Shown here piece after piece: positions 10,303-23,233 of a stretch of 57,051 bases of DNA. How positions within the stretch are numbered: the first letter of the stretch is position 1; each line of letters opens with the position of its first letter. The stretch comes from Paulinella micropora. Lineage: Eukaryota > Cercozoa > Imbricatea > Euglyphida. The translations under genes were made by a program, and so were the position numbers. The notes beneath the pieces are model-generated. The model saw only the letters and a list, made by a program, of their open reading frames with translations, was not told where the DNA came from and made no database searches. The stretch is from NCBI GenBank assembly GCA_009731375.1, contig BJOX01000032.1, positions 1,328,430 through 1,385,480 of the forward strand, written 5' to 3'.

Positions 10303-11166
10303 AAGAACGAGTTCATGTTGACGTAATTGGGGAGGGAAGCCCCCAGCCAGACAAAGATAGAGATAGATCACAGCCAAGTAAGAAGAATAGAGATAGTGAT
10401 AGGACGCCATTTCTGTTTGTTAAGTACCCCACTAAGACAGACAGACTCAAACCAATAGATATAGAGATCTTACACCCTAGCATAGGTCATTTCGGTTTCG
10501 GAAAAGCCGCAGCTTTCGCAGAAGCGGCATAGAATGGTTGGCCCCCGAGGGACTCTAGTCTAAGAGAGCGCGAAGGAAGAATGCGCTATGTGCAAACCAT
10601 GTATGATCGGCAAAGCCAAGGATCTTCCCAGATTTGCGGTCAATAACATTCGCAGAGCAGAGAGGCCAAGTGAGATATTGCATCTAGACACACAGGGTGC
10701 CTGGTGCGCAATGTCTAGGACAGGCAAAATGTTTAAGGTTTCCGTGACTGATGATTATTCCGGATACACGTTGGACTTCTACCTAGCCCATAAGAATGAA
10801 TTTATTGCTTGTCTCAAGAAAGCCATTAGCTTCTTTGAAGCGCAAACAGGCAATAAAGTCAAGGAGATACGCTGTGACCAGGAGTTCACCGCCCTCACAG
10901 ATGCGCGCAAGGAATATCCCGGCATAGTATGGCAAAACGCTGCTACTGGAGATAAAGATGGCAATCCGGTAGCGGAACGCATGAACCAAACGACCGGAGG
11001 ATCCGCCCGCGCTATGCGCATTCACGCTGGGTTTCCACCCAACTTTTGGGATGAGATGGGGAGAATACTGCTTCCACCTTATGGAACATCCTACCTGCAA
11101 TCGCTTGTCCCCGAAAGGGTATGTCCCCGTATGAGCAACTTTTCGTTAGAAAGCCCCCGATGCATC
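10303..11166 (+). pseudogene. Ty1/copia element copia 3, left part (integrase)
   Basis: Starts with a pre-integrase zinc region (LHPSIGHFG, then CAMCKPCMIGK), interrupted by a TAG near 10530. The integrase core follows, with D in LHLDTQGAW, D in IRCDQEF and E in NPVAERMNQ. A frameshift near 11058 moves the tail into another frame, which ends in KGMSPYEQLF and RKPPMH. The coding sense continues at 21737 after the inserted gypsy element. When one CATC is removed the two halves join in frame. Confidence 0.85.
11163..11166. other. Target-site duplication CATC, left of copy B
   Basis: CATC immediately precedes the left LTR. The same four bases follow the right LTR at 21733-21736. Confidence 0.85.
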
Positions 11167-11405
11167 TGTAATGCCCCCAACGATAGCTCGTAAAAAGTCG
11201 GTAATACAACCAAACACAGTCCTCAAAAGATGAGAATGATGTCTCGTTATATTAGCTCAGTTAAGCCAAAAAAGGAAAACGGCAACAGACCAGGAATAAA
11301 ATGGCATCAGGGCCAATCCGGACAAACAATACTGAAAAACAAGCTGGTGCACCTGTCACCAGGAAAAGGTACTTTTTACCGGCTATCCGGGGGGTGATGC
11401 CTACA
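11167..11405 (-). repeat. 3' LTR, copy B
   Basis: A 239-bp LTR with TG...CA ends, matching 21491-21732 with few changes. It adjoins the complement of the polypurine tract at 11406-11420. Confidence 0.92.
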
Positions 11406-12242
11406 GTACCCCCTCCCGATTTTATGACGGAAATAGCATTTTCGTCATACACCTTCTGATTTCTTTCTGCAAATAGTATGCGCTATGGAGTCATGCCACA
11501 CAGCGCATCGACCCACGGATAGACGCTAAAAGACGATAAATATATCCTCATACGGCACGTCAAAGCGGATTCTCTAGCCTTTCTTGTAAATTTTGAACTC
11601 CTTCCCCTCAATTTTTTTTTTTTTTTTTTCGGCAGTATGTCAAGAACAAACGTACTATTAATAAAAAAAATACAAGCAACGTGGTGCTGTAGTACGATTC
11701 CCCCTTTGATCTCCTTCTTCTTCTTATCATTATCATTATTATTATTATTATTCACAGGGAGATCGTAAGTACATTGTCTTTTTTAATGACATACCCTTGT
11801 ATAAGGCGGATATCCTATGATATAGTATTAGGGGGCCAGTCCTAATAGCTATATCCGAAGTCGAGGTGTATGTACCCGACCCTGCGATATACCGACACAA
11901 GTAGAGATTGACCGTGCTCAGGTACGACAGTATATAATCTATCGTAAAAAATAATTTAATGAAAGTTTCAGAGAACATTTCATTTTCGAGAACATCATCC
12001 CAGGACTTGGAAAGGGTCATACCCGGGAACACCATCGCTCAATACACTAGCGATCCCCGTATACGGTGTAGTATCATCGTCGATCGACCTTTCGCACTCG
12101 TATGTTGCGATCGAATGCCAAGTTATATCACTGAGTCTTTTTAATATTCATATTGATAACTGATGATGCATGATCAAATCATGATACGCCGTGGGCAATC
12201 AATCAGTTTATTTGAGACGCATAAAGAAAAATAGTTTCTTTG
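11406..12242 (-). other. 3' UTR, copy B
   Basis: Same organisation as 3974-4818: polypurine tract next to the LTR, a variable poly(T/A) tract, an ATT repeat and the stem-loop at 12029-12069. It is non-coding as far as I can see. Confidence 0.75.
12029..12069 (-). promoter_or_regulatory. Conserved stem-loop in element 3' UTR (copy B)
   Basis: The 41 nt are identical to copies A and C: ACACC/GGTGT outer pairing around ATCGCT/AGCGAT with a 9-nt loop. A GGGT/ACCC mini-hairpin lies just beside it. Function is inferred only from retention in family 2. Confidence 0.5.
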
Positions 12243-15200
12243 TCACTGCCTTCGTCGTCTGGCGCGGATTTCTTTGCCTGGTGGAGGACCACCAACAAAA
12301 GTCAGATCGAACTTTGACTGTTCGAGAATGTCCCAGATCTTATTAGGGATTCCGCCCAACGATAATTCAAAAGGGACATCAAGCACTCCTCTTGGCAGTG
12401 TCTGAATGGTCCACGCAGTGTAATCCTTGTCTCTGGGAGTAATTGTATCATCCCATGTCTCGAGACTTTTTGCGTCTTTATATACTGGCAGATAATGTCT
12501 TGCCTTTGGATCCTCAACCGGGTCCATACTTCTCCAGAACTGGAGTATCGGTTGTACTATCTTTGCGGCTGATGATATTTTGAGTGTCCGTGTGACACGC
12601 ATCTGTCGTGGGACCGCCACGACCCGCATCAAGTATAAGTCTGAGAGAGTGTCATCAGCGACATGTTGTTCCGCTGGTCTCATCAGATAGAAAACATTTT
12701 TCACCCATGCGATGGTTGCTATCGCATCGCCTTCCTTCCATCGCTCATGGACAATCTCAACGTTGCCCGCGTTTGGGTCAGTGTCCGTCCCCTCCTCCTC
12801 CTGGTGGACGTCCTTTGATCTCATCGACCTCATCGCCTTCCTCGGTTGGTCGTTGATAAGATCATTCCGCGCTCTCCTTAGCTGCGCCTCTGTGATCTTC
12901 TCCTTCTTTCCGCTATGCTCTCGCGGAGACTTGGACTGAGTCCCCACCGCGCTTATGCGGTCAGTCTTCTCCTTGCTGTCCACCTCACTCTCCTCCTTCT
13001 CAGCTATCGGTGCCCGATAAGCATCGTCTTGGTCTATGCCAGCCTCCTTGTGGATGGGCGGCACCTCTTTGAAATCATCCTTCATCCGTTTTAACGCCTC
13101 CTCAACGGATTCACCTTCCCTCTACCCCTGATCTTGTAGTTCAGAGGTCCCGTCTGTTCCATAATCTGATAAGGTCCTTTCCAGTGAGTGAACAGCTTAG
13201 AGCTGACTCCCTTCGGGACTTGAGGATGGTACAATAGTACAATATCCCCGACCTGGAACTTGATCTGATCCAAGTGCGCTTGTCGCACCCCTTCAGCATC
13301 AGTCTTTCGGCGCTCCGCCTCTCTATGCGCCCTGACTATTTGTTCCGCCTCCATCTTCACTCTAAGTCTCATCCCAAACAACTCATCCGCATCCGCCCAA
13401 GTGTCTTTTGGGTGAAGGAGCGAAGTCGGGATATCAGGCTCACGCCCATATACTAACTGATATGGCGAGATTGAGCTCTTCGAGCCTCCTAACGCCGTAG
13501 AGGGTAGACAGTTCATTGCAAACGCAAATGATGGTGCTGCCTCGACCCATGCTCTTTGATTCTCCTTCTTCGTGCAATACATCTTTAGCGAGGCTTTGAG
13601 GGGTCTGTGTACCCGCTCGATTTTCCCATTTGCTCGCGGGTTATAGGCAGTAACATATTGCCATTTCATCCCGTAATACTTAGATAGTTTGTCGATGACC
13701 TCGTTATTAAAGTCCGAGCCTCGATCAGAACATATCTTTCTTGGTACTCCGATCTGTGAGATGATCCTATCGATCAGCGCCTCGGCCGTCGTCTTGCCGG
13801 TAACGTCTTTGACAGGGATGATCCACACATAGTTGGTGGCTCTGTCAATAGCCGTAAGGAGGTATTTGTAACCATCCTTCGATTCTGGGAAAGGTCCCAC
13901 ATGATCAATGTGTATAAACTCAAACATCCCCGCATGAAGAGGAAATTCGCCAATCAGGCCGAAATTTGCCTTCAGTGGTGTTTTGTTTATCTTGCACGGG
14001 ATGCATGCATCCACCGCCTGATCTATCTCCTCCTTCATCTTCTTCCACCAGAATCGCCTCGCTACGAACATATGAGTTCGTTGTCGACCCGGATGCGCCA
14101 AAAGTGGGCAATTGTGGGCTGCGACAAATATAAATCGTCTCAGACTCTCCGGTACCCAAAGGGTCCATTTGTCCGGCTGTGACGCATAGCGACCGTGAAG
14201 GCCCTTGTACCACAGTAGACCATCTCTCCATCCCATCTCCTTCATCTGATCTTTGATCGCTTTCGTCATCCGTAGCTCATCCGGGTTCTGATATAACTGT
14301 ATCAGTTCTTTAAACTCCGGATCTTGAGCCTGTTGTTGCCTCCATGCGGTAGGCGAGGCTATATGGATAGTACCATCTTCTAGCCGTACCCCGATTCTTT
14401 CCGGGTCATCGTCTAGGTCACTTCTCCGCTCTTGAGGAGGCTCCGCATAAACTTCCTGCGTCTCCTCTTCCTCTCTTATGTTCGCCTTCGCATTCTCATA
14501 TACCTCATAGGACCACTCAGCGTCCTCCTGGGTATGTAGCTCACAACATATCCCGTGATCCGGGCCTTGTGGACTGTACCGTAGACCTGTGCGGTCATAT
14601 CGGACTCCACTCGCCATCTCCATCGCCTCAATGTGGCTGACCTCATACACCTTGTCAGTGGACAAGTCTTCCATCTCCACCGTGGACACCAACGCCGATA
14701 CTTCTGAGTTAAACTCTAGCCTAGAGAGGCTATCAGCGACCACATTTCGCTTTCCCGGTAGATGGACCATTGTAAAATCGAAACAAGACAAGAACGCTTG
14801 CCACCGCGCCAGCCGTCCCGTCTGTTCATGATTCATCAACCATAACAGGTTATGATGATCAGTTCTGACAGTAAATTGAGGTCCTCCCCACAAATACTCT
14901 CTGAGCCTCTTGAGGGCCCATACTACCGCCAACGCCTCTCTTTGCCTTGTGCAATAGTTTCTCTCCGCCGCACACAACTTCCTACTAATAAACATGATTG
15001 GGCGTAATTTCTTCTCCTCATCCTCTTGTTGTAATACAGCCCCAATCGCAAACTTAGATGCGTCTGTATCGACTACGAATTGTTTCGTAAAGTCGGGCAT
15101 CGTTAACACCAGTCCTCCGTCTTTCGGGTCTTTGTAAATGAGATCTTTGAGCGCATGAAACGCTTGCAAAGCCTCTTCGTCCCACTTCTCAAAGTCTCCA

Positions 15201-17968
15201 AAATCTATCATTTTCTCCACTTTAGCCCGTGTTGCACCCCAATCGGGTATAAACTGGCTATAGTATTGCGCCATCGCAAGGAATGAGTGCAATTCAGTGC
15301 GGTTCTTCGGTATCGGTCGATTCATAATCTCCTCCCTCTTCTCTTTGGATATCGAGACTCGATTATGGGAGATCTCGTACCCTAAGTATGTCACACTCGT
15401 CTTGGCAAGTTGACACTTCTTTAGATTGCACTTCAGGCCAAAAGCTCCGATGCGCCTGAATATATCGGACAAATGATCGATATGCTCCTCCATTGTGTTA
15501 GAGTATACGATAATGTCATCGATATAGCAAAATGCATATTCTCCCGCCTTCTGTCCCCGCCTTCTCATAAAGCCACCGTCAGACAAATCATCGTACTGAC
15601 TGCTCAACATCTTCTGCATCGCCTTCTGGAAAAGTCCTGGGGCTTGCTTGAGGCCCATCGGAAGCACTTTCCATTGGTATATTTCCATACCCACCACAAA
15701 CGCCGTCAGCCATCTGGACTTTTCCTCCAGTGGTATCTGCCAGAAGCCATTCTTAAGGTCAATGACCGAATAGAATTTTGCATTCCGCAGTACTCTCCTT
15801 CCTTCTTCTAATGTCGGGAGAGGATTTCTCTCTTCCTCCAGCACCTTGTTAACACGAGCATAGTTAACTGTCAGGCGCCATTCTCCTCCTGGCTTCGGCA
15901 CTATTCTCGGTTGTGAGACTATTGGAGATGTTGATCTCTCAATAAAGTCCTCATTGAGCAGCTGTCTTGCTAGCTCCTCCGCTATCTTCGCCTCATGTAT
16001 ACTCAAATTCGCCCTTCGTGGTGCCGGTGACGGCTCCGCACCCGGTATTTTGTAAATAACCGCAGTGAAATCTTCAGGCTTGACACCACCTGCATGTGGA
16101 GGGTCAAAAATTTCCTTGTTCGCCTCTAATTTGGCTTTTAAAAGCTCCTTCTCCTTCTCCGTGCCTACTCCTTCTTCCAATATTTTCCGCGCCGCCTCTT
16201 GAAAATCTTCATCAGACATCTGCTTATGCTGCTTGAGGGGTTCTCTGTCCTCCTCCAAGCCTAAGTCCTCTTCCGAGACATCATCTAGGCCCGTCTTTTC
16301 ATACGTGACCGTGTCCGGCTCATCATCTTTACCGAGCTCCACCAGCATGTCAATGAGTCTCGCGTATTGCAAAGGAGCTTTACGGGTGTAAAAACCATCA
16401 AAGCATGTGAATGCTTGCGGTATCAATTTCAACTTGTCGAGGTCTCTGAGCTTCCGCTTGTATGCACTGCTCTGCTCACGAGTTCCCATACGACAAGCCA
16501 CCACTAGCTGTTGCTTGCGAGAGGGTACCGGTATAGGATGATCAATAAGCCGGTCCCTTATTTCCTGCGCCCATATCGCCTTCTCATTATATGGCAGGAT
16601 AATAGTATACGGCTTATTATTTTCGAATAAAGTCCGTAAGCATTTCTTCACTTCAGACAGTGAACGCGGCCACGTGGGCTCGTCACCCCAGAAATCAGTA
16701 ATAAAACTTTTAATAGTTTCTGGTGGAGTATCCGGGATTCGCCCCGTTCTCCTTGGTACAAACGCCTCCCTTTTTTCTTCTCCTACTTTCGCATGGAAAC
16801 AGTATCCGTTAGTAATATGGACATCTGTTCCTACTCCTTCCGCGAATCTCGCCAACGACGGGCTTCTTTGTGCGACACATATAATCTCCTCCTTTCGCTT
16901 CTCGATTAAGTCATCAATAGACTTTTTGTCCCAATGGCATGTCGGAACTGTGACAGTGCACACTTGGGATTCCCAATTGTCGGTCCAGGACAGTTCATCC
17001 GGTCTTACGACATGGGGGTGAACGTACACCTCAAGTGCCTCATGTGCGATGGCCATCTTTTTGTGATCCGTCGCTAGACTCAGCTCATAAGCCTCATAAG
17101 AGTCAGTAGCGTTGAAGGGATCAATATCGTTCTCTTCTCCTCTTTTTACTCCATATATCACTCGCCGTGCGGCGCAATCAATCACAGCCCCCATCGTAGC
17201 CAATTGGTCATACGATAGTAATATTGACCCGTGGTAACCGGGGACGACATAGAGGTCCATACGGTATACTCGTGCGGATTTCAATTTAAAGGTCAGTGTG
17301 ATGATTCCCGTGATATCCGTCCGGCTGCTCACTCCTTTGAGAGTGCCCGTTGACTTTTTCATATTTCCGTCCACCCAGTCCCGGTATCGATTAAAAAACT
17401 TCCTGCCGACAATATTAATATTCGCCATCGTATCATTACCAACTTTTAATATTGTCTTCAATGTTTCACAATAAAGTTCCGTATAACACAGAGCATCGGG
17501 CCTGTGTATATTGGCTGCGAGAACAAGAACTTTACGTTCCAAATTTTGGAGTCTTGTCTCTAAGTTTTTCAACTCCTCCTTCTTCTCCTCCTGCTTCACC
17601 TCATTAACATTTTTATTATTCTGCGGTACTGGTGCGTTTACTATTTGAGCGACATTGTCTTGTGGTACTTGAGTACACACATTGTCTTTTTGCTCGCCAC
17701 CCGCCGCGACCGTAGACATTGAGTCTGTTCGTGGTTGTTTGCTTGGCCGAGGCGATACGTCTGCCATTGGCCTCCTCGCCTCCATCGCAAGTCTCGCCTT
17801 CCTATTTGCATCAGTTATCATTGGTAACCGTGCTGTATGAACGGGTATGAGACTACCTTGGGGCTGCAGTCTCTGTGTACCCACATCTTTGTTTTCACAT
17901 AGAGGAAGCGTTGGCCCAGTCTGCACAACAGCATTAGAAAGCACTGTGACTTTAGGGTTAAACTTCAC
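12243..17968 (-). pseudogene. pol: Pol polyprotein, copy B (55-bp deletion)
   Basis: Same protein as in copy C over protease, PR-RT domain, RT (with YIDD), RNase H and integrase core. A 55-bp deletion at 13113/13114 relative to copy C (bounded by a shared CA) removes part of the GPY/F module and shifts the frame. The long frame therefore ends at 13091 after 1625 codons, and the C-terminal domain is left as a separate frame (12243-13085, 280 codons). Other differences from C are few: G/V and T/S near the third RNase H motif, P/S before RT. The frame joins gag in phase through a TGA, as in copy C. The truncated product would keep the integrase catalytic triad but lose its C-terminal domain. Confidence 0.92.
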
Positions 17969-18001
17969 AGTCTTCTCCTTCCTCTCTTCTTCCCCCTCCA
18001 G

Positions 18002-20704
18002 TCATTCCACCACCTCGAAACGATTACCTTGAGTAGTGTCCGGGTAGGATGACGTATCGGTCTCCGAGGCAGTGTTGTAGGCCTGAGCTCGACCGAAATT
18101 TGGGTTGGAGCTTGCCCACGAGCCTCCTCCTCCTCTGGGTGGGGGGGCTGGAGCTCGAACAGCTCTCCCTCCATAAGGGGTATATCCCCGACCTCCTCCT
18201 CTTCCTCTCTGAGGGGTTCCCTGCCACCTCGAGGCTCCTCTCCATGTTCCTCGTCCTCGTCCTCCTCCTCCTCCTCCTCCTCCTCCTCCTCCTGCTCCTG
18301 CTCCTCCTTCTCGTCCTCTTTGAGAGGCCTTTAAGTTCTTTTGTCTCTCCCTTTCCTCCTTCTTCTCCTTCATCCTCTTCATGTAGGTAATGATTGCCTC
18401 TCGTAACTCCTCATCATCACACATATTGGCATACCAACCTTCGTTCACAGCGGCAATCTGAAGCATATTGAAAAGGCCCGGTTCCTTGCCTTCCGTCCTG
18501 CTCAGAAAATTTGCCCTTGCTGTTGGGTTCTGCCTATCATGATTGAAAGAGCAGTCTCTGTTCTCCATCTGTGCCTTACACTGCAAGCCCGCGAACCACC
18601 TCCAACATGCGGTCTTCAGGTCTGGCTCTCTCTGTCTCTTCCAACCGGCAACTCTGTTTGTGTACGTGGCTTGTGCGCCAACAGGTACACCGCCTGCCTG
18701 TGCCGTATGTGCCTCCGTGAGCGAGTCCATGTTTGAGCATGCACTCATCACTTCTTGAAACAGTGCTGACGGAGCAACGCTTTGAACCGTATTTTCGAAC
18801 ACGTGTGTCTCGAGGAAGTTCTTGGACTTCACTGAGCTAAACGTCGAGCATTGTTGTATGAGCTGAGTAAGCTTACTCGGGTTAACTGTGTGTAACGCCG
18901 AAAAGAAATAGAGGATGATCGACTTGCGGCCATAGAATAGCCCATAGGAGGAAACTACCTCCGTAAGGGTCGCCGCCAAGCCAACAGCACTCCTCAAACT
19001 CATCGCCACTGTCTCAAAGATTTCAAATCCTATGAGAGTACCAGTGCAGAGATGCTGGTATCCATGAGATTGAAAATATGAAATGAGTGTGGCCACCGCC
19101 AGTTCACACTGAGCGTCTAGGCCTGTTGCATTGTTTCTCTTAATCTCCTCCTTCTTTCTCAAAAATTTGTACTGTGTCAGATCGAATCCCTCCGAGACTA
19201 GAGATTGGTCAAAAGCAGTAACAAGGGCCTCGTATTCCTGCGTTTCGTCGCAAGGAAAAGCCTTCATGCAGGCATTGATCTCTTTGAGCTTGCTCAAAAG
19301 CGAAGCATCAGAGTCTTTGTCTGAGCTCGTCTTGGCATATAGCATGAGACTTGCCACTCCTCCTTTCTTCCCCTTGAAGGCATTTATGATGTTCTGTCTG
19401 TCCTTCTTCTCCGTGTTTGTGACCACCACCGTAGTTGAGCCCGAGGGTGCAGGGGCTGGTGGGGCAGGAGCTGGTGGGGTCAAATATGTCGGAGGGTGTG
19501 TCTTTGCACCACTCACTTTTGCTTTCATTCTTTCCAGTCTCATCGTCTTCTCGAACTCCTCATTCTCTTTCGCCTTCTTCTTCTCAGATATCACCAGCTT
19601 TTGAGCATGAGTGATAAAGGCCACCAATTCAGAAGCAGATCTGAGAAAATTATATTTCTCCACATATTGGTCAACACCTGCTTTGTTGGCGACCGGTGGT
19701 GCGTTACTAAGTGATTTAAGGACAGAGTGATCCTTGGTAGGAATCCATCTCTTCCATGCCTCCTTGTGCAGTAACGCACCCATCAACAGTCTGATCTTGG
19801 TCAGAACTCTGTCGGTCTTCTCTAACTCATCAATCACAGGATGAGTTTCTCCTGCTGCCTTAATGCTTTTTTCCATCTCTGCCTTCCCCTCCTCCAAGGC
19901 CTTTATTTCCATTGTAAAAAAATGAAATATGCCACTCGAGTTTTTCGAACCCAGATTGGTCTTCATTTTTGTTACATCGACTGCCTCCTGACCAGTCGCG
20001 AGGAATCTGGCCGTTGCTCTTGGGTTTGTGTACTGGAGGTAACCCTCACATCGTGGGCCGTATGTACGTTCCCAAATCAGGGTTTGAGTGTACACCCCAA
20101 AGATAGCATCGAGTAATTCAAGGTGGGTGTGTGTGTCCCCAAACTTGATATGCTGTATCTTCTTTCTCTCTTCTGGATCAGAGACCAGTTTGCCGAGGAG
20201 CTGTGCTGTGTTTGATAATAGGATATAGACATCCTTTTTAGCACGACTTTTCTCTCTTCTTTGATCCTGAGGGATCCACACATAGGTATCCTTCTCTACC
20301 CCCATCTTGTTATCAAACTCTTCTTTAGTGAGGTCATAGTGGTCTTGCACCCACTGTTGTTCCTCCACTGTGATCTCCTCTCCATCACTATGAATCAAGT
20401 CGATCATTTTTCGTCCTCCTCCTCCCGTGTAGGCAGGTGGTAAGGGATTACCATATGCTCCTCCTCCTCCCGTCTCTTCTTGTTCAAATCCTCCTTCATC
20501 TTCGTCTCCTCCATATCTTCCTTCATCATCCCAGCCCTCTTCTACTCCTCCTCCTACTCCTTCATCTCCTCCTCCTCCTTCATTCAATCCTCCTCCTCCT
20601 CCTTCATTCAATCATCCTCCTCCTCCTCCTCCTCCTGCTTCTTCTTCTTCTCTTCTTTGATCTGCCTCCGAGAATTCACTCACTTCGGCGGTCTCTGTCG
20701 ACAT
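18002..20704 (-). pseudogene. gag: Gag polyprotein, copy B (early stop)
   Basis: The start ATG at 20704 matches copy C, but in the Gly/Glu-rich N-terminal repeat a codon reads TGA just upstream of 20611, where copy C has a sense codon. The rest, from 20611 down to the TGA at 18002-18004, is open (869 codons) and carries the same acidic Gly-rich N-terminus, central helical region, CCCH finger and RGG tail as copy C. Full-length Gag would need readthrough or re-initiation, so the copy is probably impaired. The Gly-encoding CCT/GGA array differs in length from copy C by whole codons. Confidence 0.88.
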
Positions 20705-21490
20705 GATGTCGTAGTAGTGATCAACAGGAGGACAGTGTCAGCTCCTATGTTTGGTTTTTGTTCGTTTGTGTTCTGTTCCTCCTTCAGTCGATTGACTAGT
20801 GAAGAGAGAAACTAATAGAGAGGGTAGGATAAGATTCCCTGTCCTCTATGAAACACTGTTTGTATGTTTGTTTTTGTTTGAGAAAAATAGTCTTTGAGAC
20901 TTTCTCCGATTTCTTGTTCTCCTTACTCAGATTACTTTCTCCTCCTTCTTTTCTATATTGTATCTAGTATGAGGCACTTGGACCTACACACAGATAGTAA
21001 TAGAGAAGCTAGAAAAGCTCTCCTTGAGAAGTCGACAGTCGGTCGGATAGGTTCTCAGACCTACCTTTAGAAAACGATCAGAGATTTGCAAAAATACTCT
21101 GACGTATGTGTGAGATAATGCAGATAAATGCACAAACTAGAAGGGTAGAGTGTTGTGCTCCTGTCCCTATGCTTGTTTGTGTTTTGTGTGTGTTCCTTCA
21201 CTCTTCTGTCCACCTCCTTCTTCTTGGTCTCTGTGTGAGAACAGCAAGAACGACAGAGAGTTTGTATCTGATGTCTCCTTGTGAGCACACAGATACTGAT
21301 TGGGCTAGAGGGTACGAGACACCTGCTTGAGACCAATCAAATTATTTGTTTTGTGAAAGAGTTATGAGGGAGCTGTGTTGGAGTATTTGTTTTCGTCTGA
21401 CGTCCCCGTGTGAGACAGGTCAGTGAAAATTCACTCTGTTGCCTGTGTGGCAAAGCAGAAAGAAATCACCCTAGTGATGTGGACTCCAAA
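20705..21490 (-). other. 5' leader of copy B with primer-binding site
   Basis: About 786 nt between the 5' LTR and the gag ATG. Two bases inside the LTR edge is TGGAGTCCACATCACTAG (21471-21488, minus strand). It begins TGG, as a primer-binding site must to pair with a tRNA CCA end. The leader otherwise shows no frame of note. Confidence 0.65.
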
Positions 21491-21732
21491 TGTAATGCCC
21501 CCAACGATAGCTCGTAAAAAGTCGGTAATACAACCAAACACAGTCCTCAAAAGATGAGAATGATGTCTCGTTATATTAGCTCAGTGAAGCCAAAAAAAAA
21601 GGAAAACTGCAACAGACCAGGAATAAAATGGCATCAGGTCCAATCCGGACAAATAATACTGAAAAACAAGCTGGTGCACCTGTCACCAGGAAAAGGTACT
21701 TTTTACCGGCTATCCGGGGGGTGATGCCTACA
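21491..21732 (-). repeat. 5' LTR, copy B
   Basis: A 242-bp LTR with TG...CA ends; the A run near 21593-21601 is longer than in the other LTRs. It is followed by the CATC duplication at 21733-21736. Confidence 0.93.
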
Positions 21733-22895
21733 CATCAACTTAATGTAATTGGCACTAGAGGCGTCATGCACATAGGCAAAAAGGAATGCAATGGAGCAAT
21801 GCCCGATATAGTAGTTACGCTAGTTGGATACGACATACATAGGGAGCTCTATCGCGTCACATGATGTAACGGCAAACGAGTTAAAGCAGGCGTTCGCAAC
21901 GCCAGGTTTAATCCGCGCAAAATAGGCGCCCAAAATAGGAGCCGAGATAGATTGGAGTGACGAATCGGAGGGGGAGAGTGAGAAAGTCACACATTCACCA
22001 AAGATCCACAACCAACACAGATAGAAGCAATTCTAGACGGCAACGAAGAGGAAAATCAACCCCACTTCAAGGTCCGACATTCGAGCATGCGACAGCACGG
22101 TCCCGACGCATGAGAAAGCGATTGAAACAGATTCGCTAACTCACGAAGGAATCGCAGGAAGAGCAGAAATCAGAGCATCAGGACGAGTTAAGTTTACAAC
22201 AAAGCTTGACCGACGAACCGGGCTCACAGTAGCATAGGTACGATGCACTATTTTGATTTTACTGCCCCAGAAACGCCTCACACCGATCCGAATCGATACG
22301 TAGAGAAGAAGCACACGCCGAAAGGACTGACATGTGAATAGAGCAACAGCGTTAGCTCAGCCACTGGCAATATAGTCACCGGTAAAAGAGAGAAAGCAAA
22401 CAGACATAACTTCTACATCTACTCATCACGTAAAACTCATGATCATGAATGATGTATTGAATGACATGGATGATGGCATTACTCACGATGAAGCAAGTGA
22501 ATGGTTGTTTTATATCCATCTACCTACGGACCTAGTAGAGGAAGGACTCATAATGTCCCTGAAAGACTTACAAAAAAGGAATCGACAGGGAGTTCAAAAC
22601 CTATGAATGGGTTACGGCCGACGAAGTCAAGAGAGCCGGAGTCAAGCCCGTGGGTGTACTCTGGGTTCATAAGGTTAAGACTGACGAAGCGGGTCCTCAG
22701 TAAAATTCGTCAAGTCAAGATTCTCTTCAAAGTTGCGAGGAAGGAAATCAACTTGAGCCCGGCATTAGCTACAACCCCGATCAGCTTTACGTTCCTTGCG
22801 CCAATCATAGATAAGTCTTACTTTTATTCAAACTATCAGTAAGCTTAGGTACCAAAATCTATGCCGTAGATTTCAAGAACGCTAATACAGCAGGC
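21733..22895 (+). pseudogene. Ty1/copia element copia 3, right part (integrase tail to RT)
   Basis: Continues the integrase tail interrupted at 11166: LNVIGTRG, LVGYDIHRELYR and VRNARFNP align with copia 1 and 2 (compare YNLFRRLYR and RNAKFNP). Several frame changes and stops follow. RT begins near 22560 with KTYEWVTADEV and VGVLWVHKVKTDEAG, then GISYNPDQLY, and in a third frame SLGTKIYAVDFKNA, which carries the first RT catalytic Asp. Homology stops near 22890; the rest of RT and RNase H is missing. It is clearly dead. Confidence 0.8.
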
Positions 22896-23017
22896 CACCC
22901 CACATTCCACCCCTCGACCAAGTCAGTGAGCTGACGCTCTGACATGAGGTCGGCGAAGTGGGGAGGGCCAAAGACGGGGTCGTTCACCAAAGGAAGCGCA
23001 GCCTGCATGTAGACACC
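22859..23017 (-). other. Exon-like segment, possible 3' end of a host gene
   Basis: On the minus strand a T-rich tract ending TTTTTTTCAG is followed by 53 open codons (GVYMQAALPL..., VFGPPHFADLMSERQ, DLVEGWNVGWPA) and TAG. The composition looks like real protein and the acceptor is good, but I do not recognise the family. The last 10-12 codons overlap the end of copia 3 on the other strand, so the C-terminus may be transposon-derived. Upstream exons would lie beyond the N gap. Confidence 0.35.
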
Positions 23018-23233
23018 CTGAAAAAAATACAAATTCATCATCAGATTCCAAGAGCACCTCATATACAACAAGAACAAACACAGAACAGCAAAAAAGACTA
23101 CATATATCATATAGGTGAATGTGAACAAGGAGAGAGATACACAAACCAAAAAATGGATAAATACAAGCATACATGTCGTGAGTGGCAACGGAAAACGTGA
23201 ATGAAAATGTGAATTGAAGGGAGGGGGGGGGGG

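Larger units (their letters stand above)
11167..21732 (-). mobile_element. Full-length Ty3/gypsy family 1 element, copy B
   Basis: Complete element on the minus strand: 5' LTR 21491-21732, leader with primer site, gag, pol, long 3' UTR, 3' LTR 11167-11405, and a 4-bp CATC duplication. It sits inside the integrase-to-RT stretch of copia 3. The two LTRs differ by only about four substitutions plus an A-run length change, counted by eye, so insertion is fairly recent. It is defective: a stop early in gag and a 55-bp deletion in pol. Confidence 0.93.

Noticed and set aside
21957-22139. Frame following the copia 3 integrase tail as a separate gene
   Set aside because: It lies between integrase and RT homology in the same element and is a shifted piece of the polar linker.
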